Shown here piece after piece: positions 35,745 to 43,855 of a DNA stretch of 64,000 bases (its first letter is position 1; each line of letters starts with the position of its first letter). The position numbers and the translations under genes were made by a program. The stretch is from NCBI RefSeq assembly GCF_019704315.1, contig NZ_AP024597.1, forward strand, positions 1,240,001 to 1,304,000. The letters are read 5' to 3'. The notes under the pieces are model-generated. The model saw only the letters and a list, made by a program, of their open reading frames with translations, was not told where the DNA came from and did not search any database. The stretch is from Stygiolobus caldivivus (GTDB taxonomy: Archaea > Thermoproteota > Thermoprotei_A > Sulfolobales > Sulfolobaceae).

Positions 35745-37103
35745 TCATACTGTATTTTTTGAATTTTTTGCAGTCGGGTCTCTCTCGTGAGGCGAGACAC
35801 ATGTACCTCCCTTCCAGCACACTTCTACACCTTCAACGCCCATTAAGCCCAATATCGCGGCTAGGTTAAAGATCACGGCACTGACGTTCACCTTGCCACT
35901 CCTCTCTTTTTCTCCTACCCTCACCCTGAATATGTCAGTATATGAGTTTACAGCTAACTTTTTCCATCTGTTAAAGGTAAAGTTGTCCCCCGTAAGTATT
36001 ACTGACCCCTTTATTAAGTCAGGTTCTATTTTGGGGATTGCCACGTCGCATATTGTAGACTCGCTTGGTATCATTCTCGCCCTTTCCCTCAACGCCTCGT
36101 ATACGTAGAACACTGCGTTACTGAACTTTGTCTTAGTGTTGACGTTCCATAAGACCTCGTTGTGTACACAGTACGGTATTACCAAGTTCCTCACTTCGTG
36201 GGTGTGGATGCCGAAATACACCAAGTTCGTGTCTATTATCACGTTCCTCCCGTAAGATACTTCCTCTACGGTACTGATATGTGGTGGGGCATTACTGCCG
36301 GTGGGGGAGCCTTTGTCCTCTTCTTTTTGTCTACTCTCGTGGAGCTCGCCCCGGAGGTCTACTTCAATTTCGTATGCCCCCGCCAAGGAGAGGATCGTTT
36401 TCGACGGGTCTCTGTATTTTTCAGTACTGATCAGCGAAGAGTCTTTTGCCGTTAGCTCGCTCAATATATTTTTAACATCACGGTAACTGGACGAAGCAGT
36501 GCTTAGCACCGGTTCTTCGTTAATTTTAAGCACTAAGTCTTCTTCACCCTCCTTGTCTAGTGCCTTGTTTAGCTTTATAGCCATAGCTTGTACTGTCTTG
36601 GTAAAAAGGGTGTCACTTAGGTAACCGTCCAAGTTTAAGTCCAGTTTCACGTTGGTGGGTGTACTGTCTCCTAAGACCATTACCTTTTCCATACTCCTCG
36701 GCACGAACGGGTAATAGAACGAAGTCCAAGGGCCAAAGCGGAATATGAAATTCACAAGCGGGTACTTCTCCTGAGCGTGGAGGAGGGCTAAATAGACGGC
36801 TATTATATTAGCCCCTGAGGTGGGTACCAGGTAGACCTTTTCACATCCCTTGACCTCCTCCTTTATCATCCCCTTAAATTCGTCAAAACTCTGGTCGTGT
36901 ATCTCCTTAGTCACCACGTTCACCCCTTTTTTACGTAATTCACTCAATAAGTCTGACAGCCTCTGTAGGTGAACCTTGTTGAAATTGGCGTAGAGTATTA
37001 CCAACTTATGGGGCCTGAAGATTTCGTAACTCCTGACTATCGACGAGAAGGAACTCTCAAACACAAAGTCCGACCTGTTTATAGGGACTACGACGCACCT
37101 CAT
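35745..37103 (-). CDS. CARF-PIN fusion: candidate cyclic-oligoadenylate-gated RNase
   Basis: A 452-residue two-domain protein. Residues 1-145 fit a CARF Rossmann-like domain: MRCVVVPINRSDF, then a helix, HKLVILYAN, and VYLVPTSGANIIAVYLALLHA, whose T95-S96-G97 loop matches the CARF ligand motif. A linker with charged and Ser-rich stretches (about 185-285) leads to a PIN nuclease domain: NVIIDTNLVYFG (D291), VHNEVLWN (E316) and SVILTGDNF (D373). CARF domains bind cyclic oligoadenylates made by Cas10, and PIN domains cut RNA. So this is a likely ancillary effector of type III CRISPR immunity. It sits alone between two divergent CRISPR leaders, with no cas10 in the window. Domain calls are from motifs. 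Confidence 0.78.
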   Translation of the reverse strand: MRCVVVPINRSDFVFESSFSSIVRSYEIFRPHKLVILYANFNKVHLQRLSDLLSELRKKGVNVVTKEIHDQSFDEFKGMIKEEVKGCEKVYLVPTSGANIIAVYLALLHAQEKYPLVNFIFRFGPWTSFYYPFVPRSMEKVMVLGDSTPTNVKLDLNLDGYLSDTLFTKTVQAMAIKLNKALDKEGEEDLVLKINEEPVLSTASSSYRDVKNILSELTAKDSSLISTEKYRDPSKTILSLAGAYEIEVDLRGELHESRQKEEDKGSPTGSNAPPHISTVEEVSYGRNVIIDTNLVYFGIHTHEVRNLVIPYCVHNEVLWNVNTKTKFSNAVFYVYEALRERARMIPSESTICDVAIPKIEPDLIKGSVILTGDNFTFNRWKKLAVNSYTDIFRVRVGEKERSGKVNVSAVIFNLAAILGLMGVEGVEVCWKGGTCVSPHERDPTAKNSKNTV

Positions 37104-37461
37104 AATATAAAGGGGGTTAAGGGGATATAAATGTGTTATATAGTACCCTCCTAAACGCGTACTACTAACCGCAAAAGAGGTAGACGATACAGTCGCGTCT
37201 TGTACCGCAACAAAAGGTTACGTGACGATACGCCGTTTAAGTGGCACAGCCCTAACTCCGCTGAGGCCCATTATGACGCCTTCCCACATGTCTTTGAAAT
37301 AGCAGTTGATTTCCTTAAATAAATACAGTAGACCGTGTCGCAAGCCATTCGTGATAAACATTGTAGGGCAAAGCCTAGTCCTCCTGCCAAGCGGCAAGTC
37401 CCTTGTGCCACAACGGTATTGTCCCAACCCCCACCTCGATTTACGTTTTACTCTTACCCTC
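37104..37461. other. Intergenic between CARF-PIN promoter and right leader
   Basis: No gene seen. The first about 35 bases are the promoter of the CARF-PIN gene (TATAAAG-like, minus strand). Confidence 0.4.
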
Positions 37462-37542
37462 CGTGAGAGGATGAAGAGGGACTTATAATGTTATGAGTAG
37501 GAAAAGCGAATTCACAAATCAAGTAGTATTTAAACCAATCAG
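37462..37542 (+). promoter_or_regulatory. CRISPR leader of the right array
   Basis: An inverted copy of the left leader with five mismatches in 81. TATTTAAA (37527-37534) is a TATA-like element just before the first repeat. Confidence 0.7.
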
Positions 37543-37754
37543 GTTAAATTATCAAAGGGATTGAAAGGTAGTAGGTATGCTAATCGGGAAGTTTTCCGTA
37601 GTCACGTGTTAAATCCTAAAAAGGATTGAAAGTCGTCAAACACGAAGAAGGGTTTTTCCCCGCACCGTTAAATCCCAAAAGGGATTGAAAGGTAAAATGA
37701 TACTTCCCGATGACAGTCTTCTCGTCCAGGTTAAATCCCAAAAGGGATTGAAAG
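37543..37754 (+). CRISPR. Right mini CRISPR array (4 repeats, 3 spacers)
   Basis: Repeats of 25 nt at 37543-37567, 37608-37632, 37667-37691 and 37730-37754. The last two are identical (GTTAAATCCC...GGGATTGAAAG). The leader-proximal first repeat differs at several positions, and the second has compensating changes that keep the inner palindrome. Spacers are 40, 34 and 38 nt. Such short leader-distal-conserved arrays suggest loss of repeats rather than growth. Confidence 0.92.
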
Positions 37755-37922
37755 ATAGGTACCTTAACGATCCAGTGAAAAAAGCGAGAGAAATTCCGGG
37801 GATGGAGAGCAGGAAATAGTGGGAGTACTAACGACCTCGACCTCCGTTGACCCCCTCCAAGTCCCAACTGTTGGAATGACTGCAGTGTCTACCATACTAA
37901 CTGGTCGTCTTTGTCCTCCACC

Positions 37923-38183
37923 TCACCGCTTATGGCTATTCCTCTGGTTAAACACAGCTTCTGTTGCCGGTAGGACAAGTACGAAGGACCCCCTTGTCTA
38001 ACCTCCGGACAGTCCTTATACCTGCCACCACGCCTTTAAGCCTCGCCGAGTTCAGGTCACCAATGAACACGCTGTTCTAAACCCTCATTAAGCCTTTCTT
38101 CTCGAGTAGGTCTGCGACCTTGTCCCTTCAGTCCGTCGTCTGTTATATCGTGGAAGACTATGTGGAGCACGTCATTTCGCCAT
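37923..38183 (-). pseudogene. cas2: Decayed cas2 (CRISPR adaptation nuclease)
   Basis: Cas2 signatures appear in order on the minus strand but in different frames. VLHIVFHDITDD comes after ATGGCGAAA at 38183. A frameshift leads to VADLLEKKGLMRV, an in-frame TAG where Gln or similar is expected, then NSVFIGDLNSARLKGVVAGIRTV. After another shift FVLVLPATEAVFNQ runs to a TGA at 37925-37923. These match the YDITDD...VAEFLKKKGL...QxSVFxGDLNS...LIVPITE order of Sulfolobales Cas2. At least two frameshifts and one stop rule out an intact product. The gene is only about 170 bp from the right array. No cas1 or cas4 partner is seen nearby. Confidence 0.8.
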
Positions 38184-38300
38184 GTAAGGTTTATATTCCG
38201 CGCCGTGCAAGATAGCGTCAGTGAGTCTCCAAGCCTGGGTGTAGGTCGGCCCCTCGTCCTAAGCATAAATATTTATCAATAATAAGTGATATTAGTCATA

Positions 38301-38690
38301 ATGCAGAGGTACAACGACTGGCTGAGGCAGGCTGAGAGGAACTTAAAGTCCGCCGAGGTCAACATGCAATACGGGCTTTACGAAGAGGCGTGTTATGAGT
38401 CGCAACAAGCTGCAGAGAAGGCAGTAAAAGCACTGTTAAACTTTTACCACCTCTAGGTTAGGCGTTACTCCGTCACCATACTCCTCCGAGACGTGGACGT
38501 CCAGGTACCTAAAGAAATAGAGGAGTGCGGGCAGGAGCTGGATAAGCATTACCTCCCCTCCAGGTACCCGGACGTCTATGACGCGGGTGCCCCCGCCGAT
38601 TATTATAACGAAAATACGGCGAAGAGGTGTTTTGATTGCGGTAAAAAGGTCCTCGGGTGGGTGGAGGGCGTTGTTAGAGGGACTGTGTAA
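38301..38690 (+). pseudogene. HEPN-domain gene with an in-frame amber codon
   Basis: Codons 1-51 give MQRYNDWLRQAERNLKSAEV...KALLNFYHL, then TAG at 38454-38456. The same frame then continues VRRYSVTILLRDVDVQVPKEI...LPSRYPDVYDAGAPADYYNENTAKRCFDCGKKVLGWVEG to the stop at 38688-38690. The two halves join into a normal about 129-residue HEPN protein, in which the TAG replaces a residue that is Glu in relatives (one base change from GAG). No other lesion is visible. It is the toxin-side partner of the split MNT gene that follows. Confidence 0.82.
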
Positions 38691-38746
38691 AAAGTACTCA
38701 AAGTTTGACCCGAAGGTGGTCATACTCTTCGGGTCTTACGCGAGGG
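38671..38746 (+). pseudogene. MNT nucleotidyltransferase, 5' fragment
   Basis: From TTG 38671 the frame encodes LEGLCKKYSKFDPKVVILFGSYAR and is cut by the IS607 element in the GSYARG-DYTNESDID catalytic motif. The 3' part resumes at 40668. Joining 38746 to 40668 restores one frame of about 124 codons with the full GS...DID motif, so the insertion site is exact to a base or two (both sides are G). Confidence 0.85.
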
Positions 38747-38806
38747 CTGAATCCTTTTTTATGTTAATAGAAATCTTTTTATGTTCATTTATTTCTAACT
38801 AAATTT

Positions 38807-39448
38807 GTGGAGAGACTACTGAGACCTAAGGAGGCTTGCCAACTGTTAGGAATTTCATACTCAACACTCTTGAGGTGGATAAGGGAAGGCAAGATAAGGG
38901 TGGTAACAACTGAGGGTGGGAAGTATAGGATACCTTACAGCGAGGTTAAGAAATACCTAGAGAGGAGGGAGGAGAGTAGGGCAGTAATTTATGCTAGGGT
39001 GTCATCAGCTGACCAAAAGGAGGACTTGGAGAGGCAAATAAACTACTTAACAAACTACGCAACGGCAAAGGGATATAAGGTAGTTGAAGTGTTGAAGGAC
39101 ATTGCTAGTGGGTTAAATACGCAGAGGAAGGGACTGCTAAAGCTGTTCAAATTGGTAGAGAGCAGAAGTATAGACGTCGTGTTAATAACATACAAGGACA
39201 GACTTACTAGGTTCGGGTTCGAATACTTGGAGGAGTTCTTCTCAGCAATGGGGGTAAGAATTGAGGTAGTTTTTGGTGAAGAGCCTAAGGACGCAACACA
39301 GGAACTCGTAGAAGACCTGATCTCTATCATAACCTCATTTGCAGGAAAAATTTACGGAATGAGAAGCCATAAGAAGACACTGTTTATTCAGGGCGTAAAA
39401 AAGGTCATCGGTGAGTTAAATGCAGAGGACGGTAAAGCTGAGGGTTAA
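38807..39448 (+). CDS. tnpA: IS607 serine recombinase TnpA
   Basis: A 213-residue transposase. Residues 1-50 form a MerR-like helix-turn-helix (RPKEACQLLGISYSTLLRWIREGKI... KYRIPYSEVKKYL), placed before the catalytic domain as in IS607 rather than after it. The recombinase part starts AVIYARVSSADQKEDLERQ, with nucleophile S66 and the conserved R-x-S-S-x-D-Q frame, followed by YKDRLTRFGFEYLEEFF. GTG start at 38807. It overlaps tnpB by 29 nt. The length is normal and the protein looks intact. Confidence 0.93.
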   Translation: MERLLRPKEACQLLGISYSTLLRWIREGKIRVVTTEGGKYRIPYSEVKKYLERREESRAVIYARVSSADQKEDLERQINYLTNYATAKGYKVVEVLKDIASGLNTQRKGLLKLFKLVESRSIDVVLITYKDRLTRFGFEYLEEFFSAMGVRIEVVFGEEPKDATQELVEDLISIITSFAGKIYGMRSHKKTLFIQGVKKVIGELNAEDGKAEG

Positions 39449-40658
39449 AGTGAGTTACGAGACCTACAAGAAGCTGAAAGAGGTTGAGGAGGAGTACACG
39501 GAGATATTAGGTGATGCGATAGAGTACGGGTTGTGGAACAACACTACCTCGTTCACTAAGATCAAAGCGGGTATATACAAAGCGGAGAGGGAGAGACATA
39601 AGGGCTTACCGTCACATTACATCTACACGGCTTGTGAAGACGCCAGTGAAAGGTTGGACAGCTTTGAGAAAATGAAAAAGAGGGGTAGGGCTTATACCGA
39701 TAAGCCGACGATAAGGAGGGTCACAGTACACTTAGATGACCACGTGTGGAAGTTCAGCCTTGATAAAATAACGATAGTTACAAAACACGGTAGGGTTTCC
39801 CTATCCCCGCTCTTCCCTAAAATATTCTGGAGGTACTACAATAGTGGTTGGAGTGTTGCAAGTGAGGCTAGGTTTAAGCTCTTAAAGGGTAACGTAATAG
39901 AACTCTACATCGTCTTTAAGAAGGATGAACCAAAGCCATACACTCCTCAGGGCTACATTCCAGTGGACTTAAATGAAAACGCTATATCACTCCTAGTTCA
40001 CGGGAAACCAGTACTTTTAGAGACTATGACGAAGAAGACCACTCTCGGTTATGAGTATAGGAGGAGGAAAATTACTACTGGTAAGTCTACTAAGGACAGG
40101 GAAACTAGGAGGAAGTTAAGGAAGTTAAGGGAGAGGGATAAGAAGGTGGACGTCAGGAGGAAGTTGGCTAGGCTGGTCGTTATGGAGGCTTTTGAAAGCA
40201 GGAGTGTTATAATCTTGGAGGACTTACCTAAGAGAGCTCCAGAGCACATGGTTAAGGACGTGAGGGACTCTCAACTTAGGTTGAGAATTTACCGTTCCGC
40301 ATTTTCTTCCATGAAGAACGCTATTATCGAGAAGGCTAGGGAGTTCGGTGTTCCAGTGATTTTGGTCAACCCAGCATATACTTCTTCCACATGCCCAGTA
40401 CACGGCTGTAATGTTCTCTACCCACCCAATGGGAGCACTGCTCTAAGGGTGGGTAGGTGTGAGAAAGGAGGTGAGCTGTGGCACAGGGACGTAGTAGCTC
40501 TGTATAACCTCTTGAAGAGAGCTGGACATGTGAGCCCCGTGCCGTTGGGCTCGAAGGAGCCCCATGACCCGCCTACCGTAAAATTAGGTAGGTGGCTGAG
40601 GGCTAAGCCCCTACACTCGATCATGAATGAAGATAAAATGATTGAAATGAGAGTGTAG
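39420..40658 (+). CDS. tnpB: TnpB RNA-guided nuclease of IS607
   Basis: A 412-residue protein. RuvC-like residues are D183 (IPVDLNENAIS), E267 (IILEDLPKR) and D357 (HRDVVALYNLL). The zinc-finger insert has C325 and C330 (TCPVHGC) and C347, but the fourth position reads CEKGGE where CEKCGE is usual, so one zinc ligand seems lost. TnpB is guided by an RNA made from the 3' end of its own element and cuts DNA next to a short motif, favouring element retention. The 3' part of the gene doubles as the guide-RNA region. Confidence 0.92.
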   Translation: MQRTVKLRVKVSYETYKKLKEVEEEYTEILGDAIEYGLWNNTTSFTKIKAGIYKAERERHKGLPSHYIYTACEDASERLDSFEKMKKRGRAYTDKPTIRRVTVHLDDHVWKFSLDKITIVTKHGRVSLSPLFPKIFWRYYNSGWSVASEARFKLLKGNVIELYIVFKKDEPKPYTPQGYIPVDLNENAISLLVHGKPVLLETMTKKTTLGYEYRRRKITTGKSTKDRETRRKLRKLRERDKKVDVRRKLARLVVMEAFESRSVIILEDLPKRAPEHMVKDVRDSQLRLRIYRSAFSSMKNAIIEKAREFGVPVILVNPAYTSSTCPVHGCNVLYPPNGSTALRVGRCEKGGELWHRDVVALYNLLKRAGHVSPVPLGSKEPHDPPTVKLGRWLRAKPLHSIMNEDKMIEMRV

Positions 40659-40667
40659 GGACAAACG
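40500..40667 (+). ncRNA. Candidate omega (reRNA) of the IS607 element
   Basis: TnpB guide RNAs come from the element's right end, overlap the tnpB 3' end, and take their guide from the flanking DNA. Here the last about 170 bases include a 10-bp terminal stem (CCCTACACTC/GAGTGTAGGG). The same stem with a different loop is present in the two orphan copies (10732-10903 and 32549-32715). The 5' limit is a guess. Confidence 0.55.
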
Positions 40668-40966
40668 GTGACTACACTAATGAGAGCGACATTGACGTAC
40701 TGGTGGTGTCGGACGCCTTCCCTAAAGACCCGAGGGAGGGCTTCGCGATGGCTTTCGACCCGAATGACCCTAAGGTCATGCCCGTAGCCATGAACACCGA
40801 AGTGTTCCTGAAGAAACTGAGGGAGGGCTCTACTTTCGTCCTCGAAGCCATAGAGGACGGGAAAATACTGTGCGGTGACGGACATTTTATCGAAGAGGTG
40901 AGGGAGACCTTCAGCCAAGTGAGGAAGAGGTTTAAGAGGGTGGGGAAAGTGTGGAAGTGGGACTAG
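40668..40966 (+). pseudogene. MNT nucleotidyltransferase, 3' fragment
   Basis: Continues the gene cut at 38746: GDYTNESDIDVLVVSDAFPKDPREG...HFIEEVRETFSQVRKRFKRVGKVWKWD. The D-x-D half of the catalytic motif is here, separated from GSYAR by the IS607 element. A start at 40703 inside the fragment would lack the active site. Confidence 0.85.
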
Positions 40967-41246
40967 GTGACGAGTGGGGTGGGGTAATGGAGTTCTACGC
41001 CCTATGAATTTTAATTGTCTCCCTTAAATTATTACGATTCGCGGACAAATAATACGTGTACAAGGATCATTCTGTATAAACCAGCTCATTAACACGTCGC
41101 TTTACGCCCTTACACTTACTAGGTATTAATACCGCGGAGTATATTTGATGGGACACCTCATCACTGTTATGGCTACAAAGGAGACGTGAACGGCCCTGAA
41201 AATCGTACAGCCTAACCTTATTAACTCGTGGGGGGATCATAATTAC

Positions 41247-41615
41247 GTGGAGTTCCTTAAGAGAAACGCCTTAGACTTTTTGGACTATGCCAAGCTACTC
41301 CTGAATGACGGGAAATACAACTTAGCTATGTTTTCGTTAGAGCAAGCTTTGCAGCTGGGCCTGAAGTACTACTTGTCTAGCCTTACCGGCTCGTTCCCTA
41401 AGACCCATGACGTCGTAGAACTGTTGAAAAAGGTGGTGGAGCTCACGAATAACGCTAAGCTCTCCCAAGTCCTTTCTTCAGAGATCCCTACACTAGACCT
41501 CTTAAAACAAGCGTACATCGCGTCTAGGTACCTCCCCGTCGATTACGATAAGGGGGCCGTAGAAAGGGCTTTGAAACTGGTCGAGGCGGTGTTAGGTGAG
41601 CTGGGAATACCTTAA
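41247..41615 (+). CDS. HEPN-domain protein (toxin of a HEPN/MNT pair)
   Basis: A 122-residue helical protein. FLDYAKLLLNDGKYNLAMFSLEQALQLGLKYYLSSLTGSFPKTHDVVELLKKV has the HEPN layout of an amphipathic helix, a bundle helix and a KTHDV segment. The C-terminal YIASRYLPVDYDKGAVERALKLVEAVL matches the common tail. GTG start at 41247. It overlaps the MNT gene by 20 nt. It is different in sequence from the broken HEPN at 38301, so it belongs to another subfamily. Confidence 0.82.
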   Translation: MEFLKRNALDFLDYAKLLLNDGKYNLAMFSLEQALQLGLKYYLSSLTGSFPKTHDVVELLKKVVELTNNAKLSQVLSSEIPTLDLLKQAYIASRYLPVDYDKGAVERALKLVEAVLGELGIP

Positions 41616-41940
41616 GAAGAAATGGGAGGAGAGGAAGGGGTACTTAAAGGACGCAAGGCGTTATGTAAGGCTTATTAAGGAAGTCTGTGTCGAGAAAGTC
41701 GACCCGGAGTGTAGGGTGATCCTCTTCGGCTCTGTGGCTAGGGGCGATTACAGGGACGACAGCGACATCGACGTGTTGGTGGTCACGGACAAGGCCGTTA
41801 CTGTGTGGGACAAGGTGAACATCCAAGTAGTGATAGAGGGTGAGTTAAACATAGGTAGCCCCTTTGAGTTCCACATAGTGACTAGAAAAGAGTTTGAGGG
41901 GTGGTATAAGAGGTTTATCGACGTTTACGAGGAGTTCTGA
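41596..41940 (+). CDS. MNT-type nucleotidyltransferase (antitoxin of a HEPN/MNT pair)
   Basis: A 114-residue minimal nucleotidyltransferase with the intact motif VILFGSVARGDYRDDSDIDVLVV (about residues 41-63). The C-terminal part FEFHIVTRKEFEGWYKRFI is the usual end of the family. GTG start at 41596 overlaps the HEPN gene, so the pair is co-translated. It lies 280 bp downstream of the MNT fragment and may have been acquired in series with it. Confidence 0.87.
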   Translation: MSWEYLKKKWEERKGYLKDARRYVRLIKEVCVEKVDPECRVILFGSVARGDYRDDSDIDVLVVTDKAVTVWDKVNIQVVIEGELNIGSPFEFHIVTRKEFEGWYKRFIDVYEEF

Positions 41941-43134
41941 GGGGGGTTTAGGGAAAACGTTAAGACAAACTGACAGGTTTCACCCCGTCGGGGGTTTAGC
42001 CGGTAAAGCGACCCGTCGGGGTGCGTAAAGCGTGGCTGTTAAGGAGCAGAGGGCTAGTTTCAGCCCACGACGCTAAGGTTTTTAGATGTAAAAGTGCTTG
42101 TTCTCCACCTTATGTCGTCTATGGAGTAACGTTTTGCGTTAAGCATGCATTCACTTCCCCCTAATTGGTCACGGCCTTTACGTTTTTGCGGTCATAGTAT
42201 AGGCCCTAGAGCGCTCGACCTGAGACGGAGTTTAGTGTAACGTTTTACGTAAAACCCTTGTGTATGATATATTTTTACTAATTACATGAGTACTATTACA
42301 TACTTCTCAATCAAAAACCAGTAGTTTTTGGCCATTTACATAAGTATATGTATAAGTATTACTATAAATGTTTAGGATAATTACCCAGCAGCCACGATTT
42401 TCAGTATTTACTACAACGTACTTACCCAGGTATTTGGGGCCTTTATCCATGAGCTTTTCCGTCATAATACGTATAATACCTCCAGAAGGAACACATAAGT
42501 GTGGGAGGGGCTCTTAGAGGAGTTAACGCCAATGGGGAGACGTAAGGAATTACCCAAGGGTGGGATATTGGTCAACGGTCTCCCTTTACTGTCCTTAAGG
42601 GGTCCTCCAGGTCTGAGAGGGTTTTAAGAAACGTCAATTTGCACTAACTATCGGGAAATAAAAATGGGATTATACGTCCGTGACCTTAAAGATATGCCTT
42701 ATTTACTAGCGTCAAAAACTTGAGTTGAATTTTTTCTTTACTAACGTTAACTCGGACATAGGGGTCTATGACCCTCGGTATTATAATTTCTCTACCGTCA
42801 TAAGTTATAACACGCCAGTCCCCCGAAAGTGACGGGGCCCGAGTCGGTGTTTGTACCCATTACTTCTCGTTTAACGTTAATGACGTCTGTCCTACTTATT
42901 TCATCCCGGTAGGCTACTGGTTCTTCCCAAAAGGTTAAAGGACGACATGTCCCGCAATACCACCGACAACGCTAAGGCTAGATAAAAGAAAAAATACCAA
43001 CACCATTATTAAGGGGGACTCGCGGAACGAGAGAAACGGGACTATGGAGTGTCTAGTAGAAGTTTTGTAGTAACTAAATACAAGCGTACCAATAATTTAT
43101 GGCTAATACGAAGACACTAACGTATTTTATTAAC
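41941..43134. other. Long intergenic region
   Basis: No gene supported. 41981-41992 and 42012-42023 form a GC-rich inverted repeat (CACCCCGTCGGG/CCCGTCGGGGTG, one mismatch) just after the MNT stop, a possible terminator-like structure. The remainder is AT-rich with no recognisable remnant. Confidence 0.4.
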
Positions 43135-43314
43135 TTAATAATTATCACCTTGTACCGATATGACCTCATCGCTGTTAACCACCTTGTAAACACCACCAGT
43201 TGAGGCAGCGTACATAGTATATGGTGATCCTGGAGCTGACGTCCTCGTATGGTCTATTGAGAAATTAAGTAACGTCGCCTCCTCCCTGTTAAGATTTCTA
43301 GTATAGTTCGGCAT
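43135..43314 (-). CDS. Possible small protein, 59 residues
   Basis: An open frame from ATG 43314 to TAA 43135 reads MPNYTRNLNREEATLLNFSI... and ends VISVQGDNY. It is balanced and hydrophilic, with coding-like codons (AGG, GAG, ACG). No family is recognised, and no Shine-Dalgarno is seen. An AT-rich CATAATAAACAT lies about 10-25 nt upstream on the minus strand. It could be chance, but its translation reads as a globular protein, unlike shadow frames nearby. Confidence 0.35.
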   Translation of the reverse strand: MPNYTRNLNREEATLLNFSIDHTRTSAPGSPYTMYAASTGGVYKVVNSDEVISVQGDNY

Positions 43315-43602
43315 ATGTTATGTTTATTATGAATAATGTAAGTAGGTGCGATATACCTCATGTCTGTTACCTTCCCTTCCGGCATGTCGTCGCTCCCCCT
43401 CAGGAGTCTTTGTCGTGTCCGTGTTATACCCCTTTAAGTGGCCCCACGTGTCATTGACATGTCAAGTAGCATGACGCTGAGACCCTCTTTTTCACGGGGT
43501 CAGAACATACCGTTTTACTTCGTTTAGGTAACCTAAATTCGACTTAACTTAGAGTATGAAAGTCTTACTAGTACTCACCGAAGCCCTGTTTACAATAAGT
43601 AA
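43315..43602. other. Intergenic before the third vapBC
   Basis: No gene seen. A TATA-like ACTATTTA at 43603-43610 lies 24-31 nt before the vapB start. Confidence 0.4.
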
Positions 43603-43633
43603 ACTATTTATTCCCTCGGGGATAGTATAACTT

Positions 43634-43855
43634 ATGGGTAAAACTGTAATAATCTCAGTAAGGGTCCCCGAGGAGTTAAAAAGGGAGCTCGAAAAGTATA
43701 ACATAGACGAAGCTGAAGTGGTAAGGAAGGCTTTAATAAACGAGGTAAAAAAGGCAAAGGCTAGAGAGTTGGAAAAACGTTTAGACGACGTAGTAAAGAA
43801 GATAAGTGTGGACGACGTAGTAAAGAGTATAAGAGAGGACAGAGACAGCAGATGA
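43634..43855 (+). CDS. vapB: VapB-type antitoxin, ribbon-helix-helix
   Basis: A 73-residue protein. KTVIISVRVPEELKRELEKYNIDEAEVVRKALINEV is a clear ribbon-helix-helix. The tail with two DDVVK motifs ends SIREDRDSR and contacts the toxin. It is the same length and tail type as the antitoxin at 4247. Its stop overlaps the vapC ATG (ATGA). A leaderless promoter is directly upstream. Confidence 0.9.
   Translation: MGKTVIISVRVPEELKRELEKYNIDEAEVVRKALINEVKKAKARELEKRLDDVVKKISVDDVVKSIREDRDSR

Larger units (their letters stand above)
38747..40667 (+). mobile_element. IS607-family insertion element (tnpA-tnpB)
   Basis: About 1,921 bp, with a MerR-type serine recombinase gene overlapping a tnpB gene, the standard IS607 layout. 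There are no terminal inverted repeats and no target duplication, and both junctions fall in short G runs (GGG at 38744-38746, GG at 40667-40668), as expected for serine-recombinase insertion at a GG core. The right end carries a stem CCCTACACTC/GAGTGTAGGG and finishes GTGTAGGGACAAACGG. It splits an MNT gene. Confidence 0.9.

Noticed and set aside
37616-37867. Minus-strand open frame over the CRISPR array
   Set aside because: Its translation just repeats the CRISPR repeat (SLLGFN), so it is an artefact of the array.
37957-38266. 69-residue minus-strand frame at 38057-38266 as a gene
   Set aside because: It is one frame of the decayed cas2; only VLHIVFHDITDD of it is meaningful.
41981-42023. 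GC-rich inverted repeat as a small RNA gene
   Set aside because: One mismatch, short stem, and nothing else supports an RNA; recorded only as a possible terminator structure.
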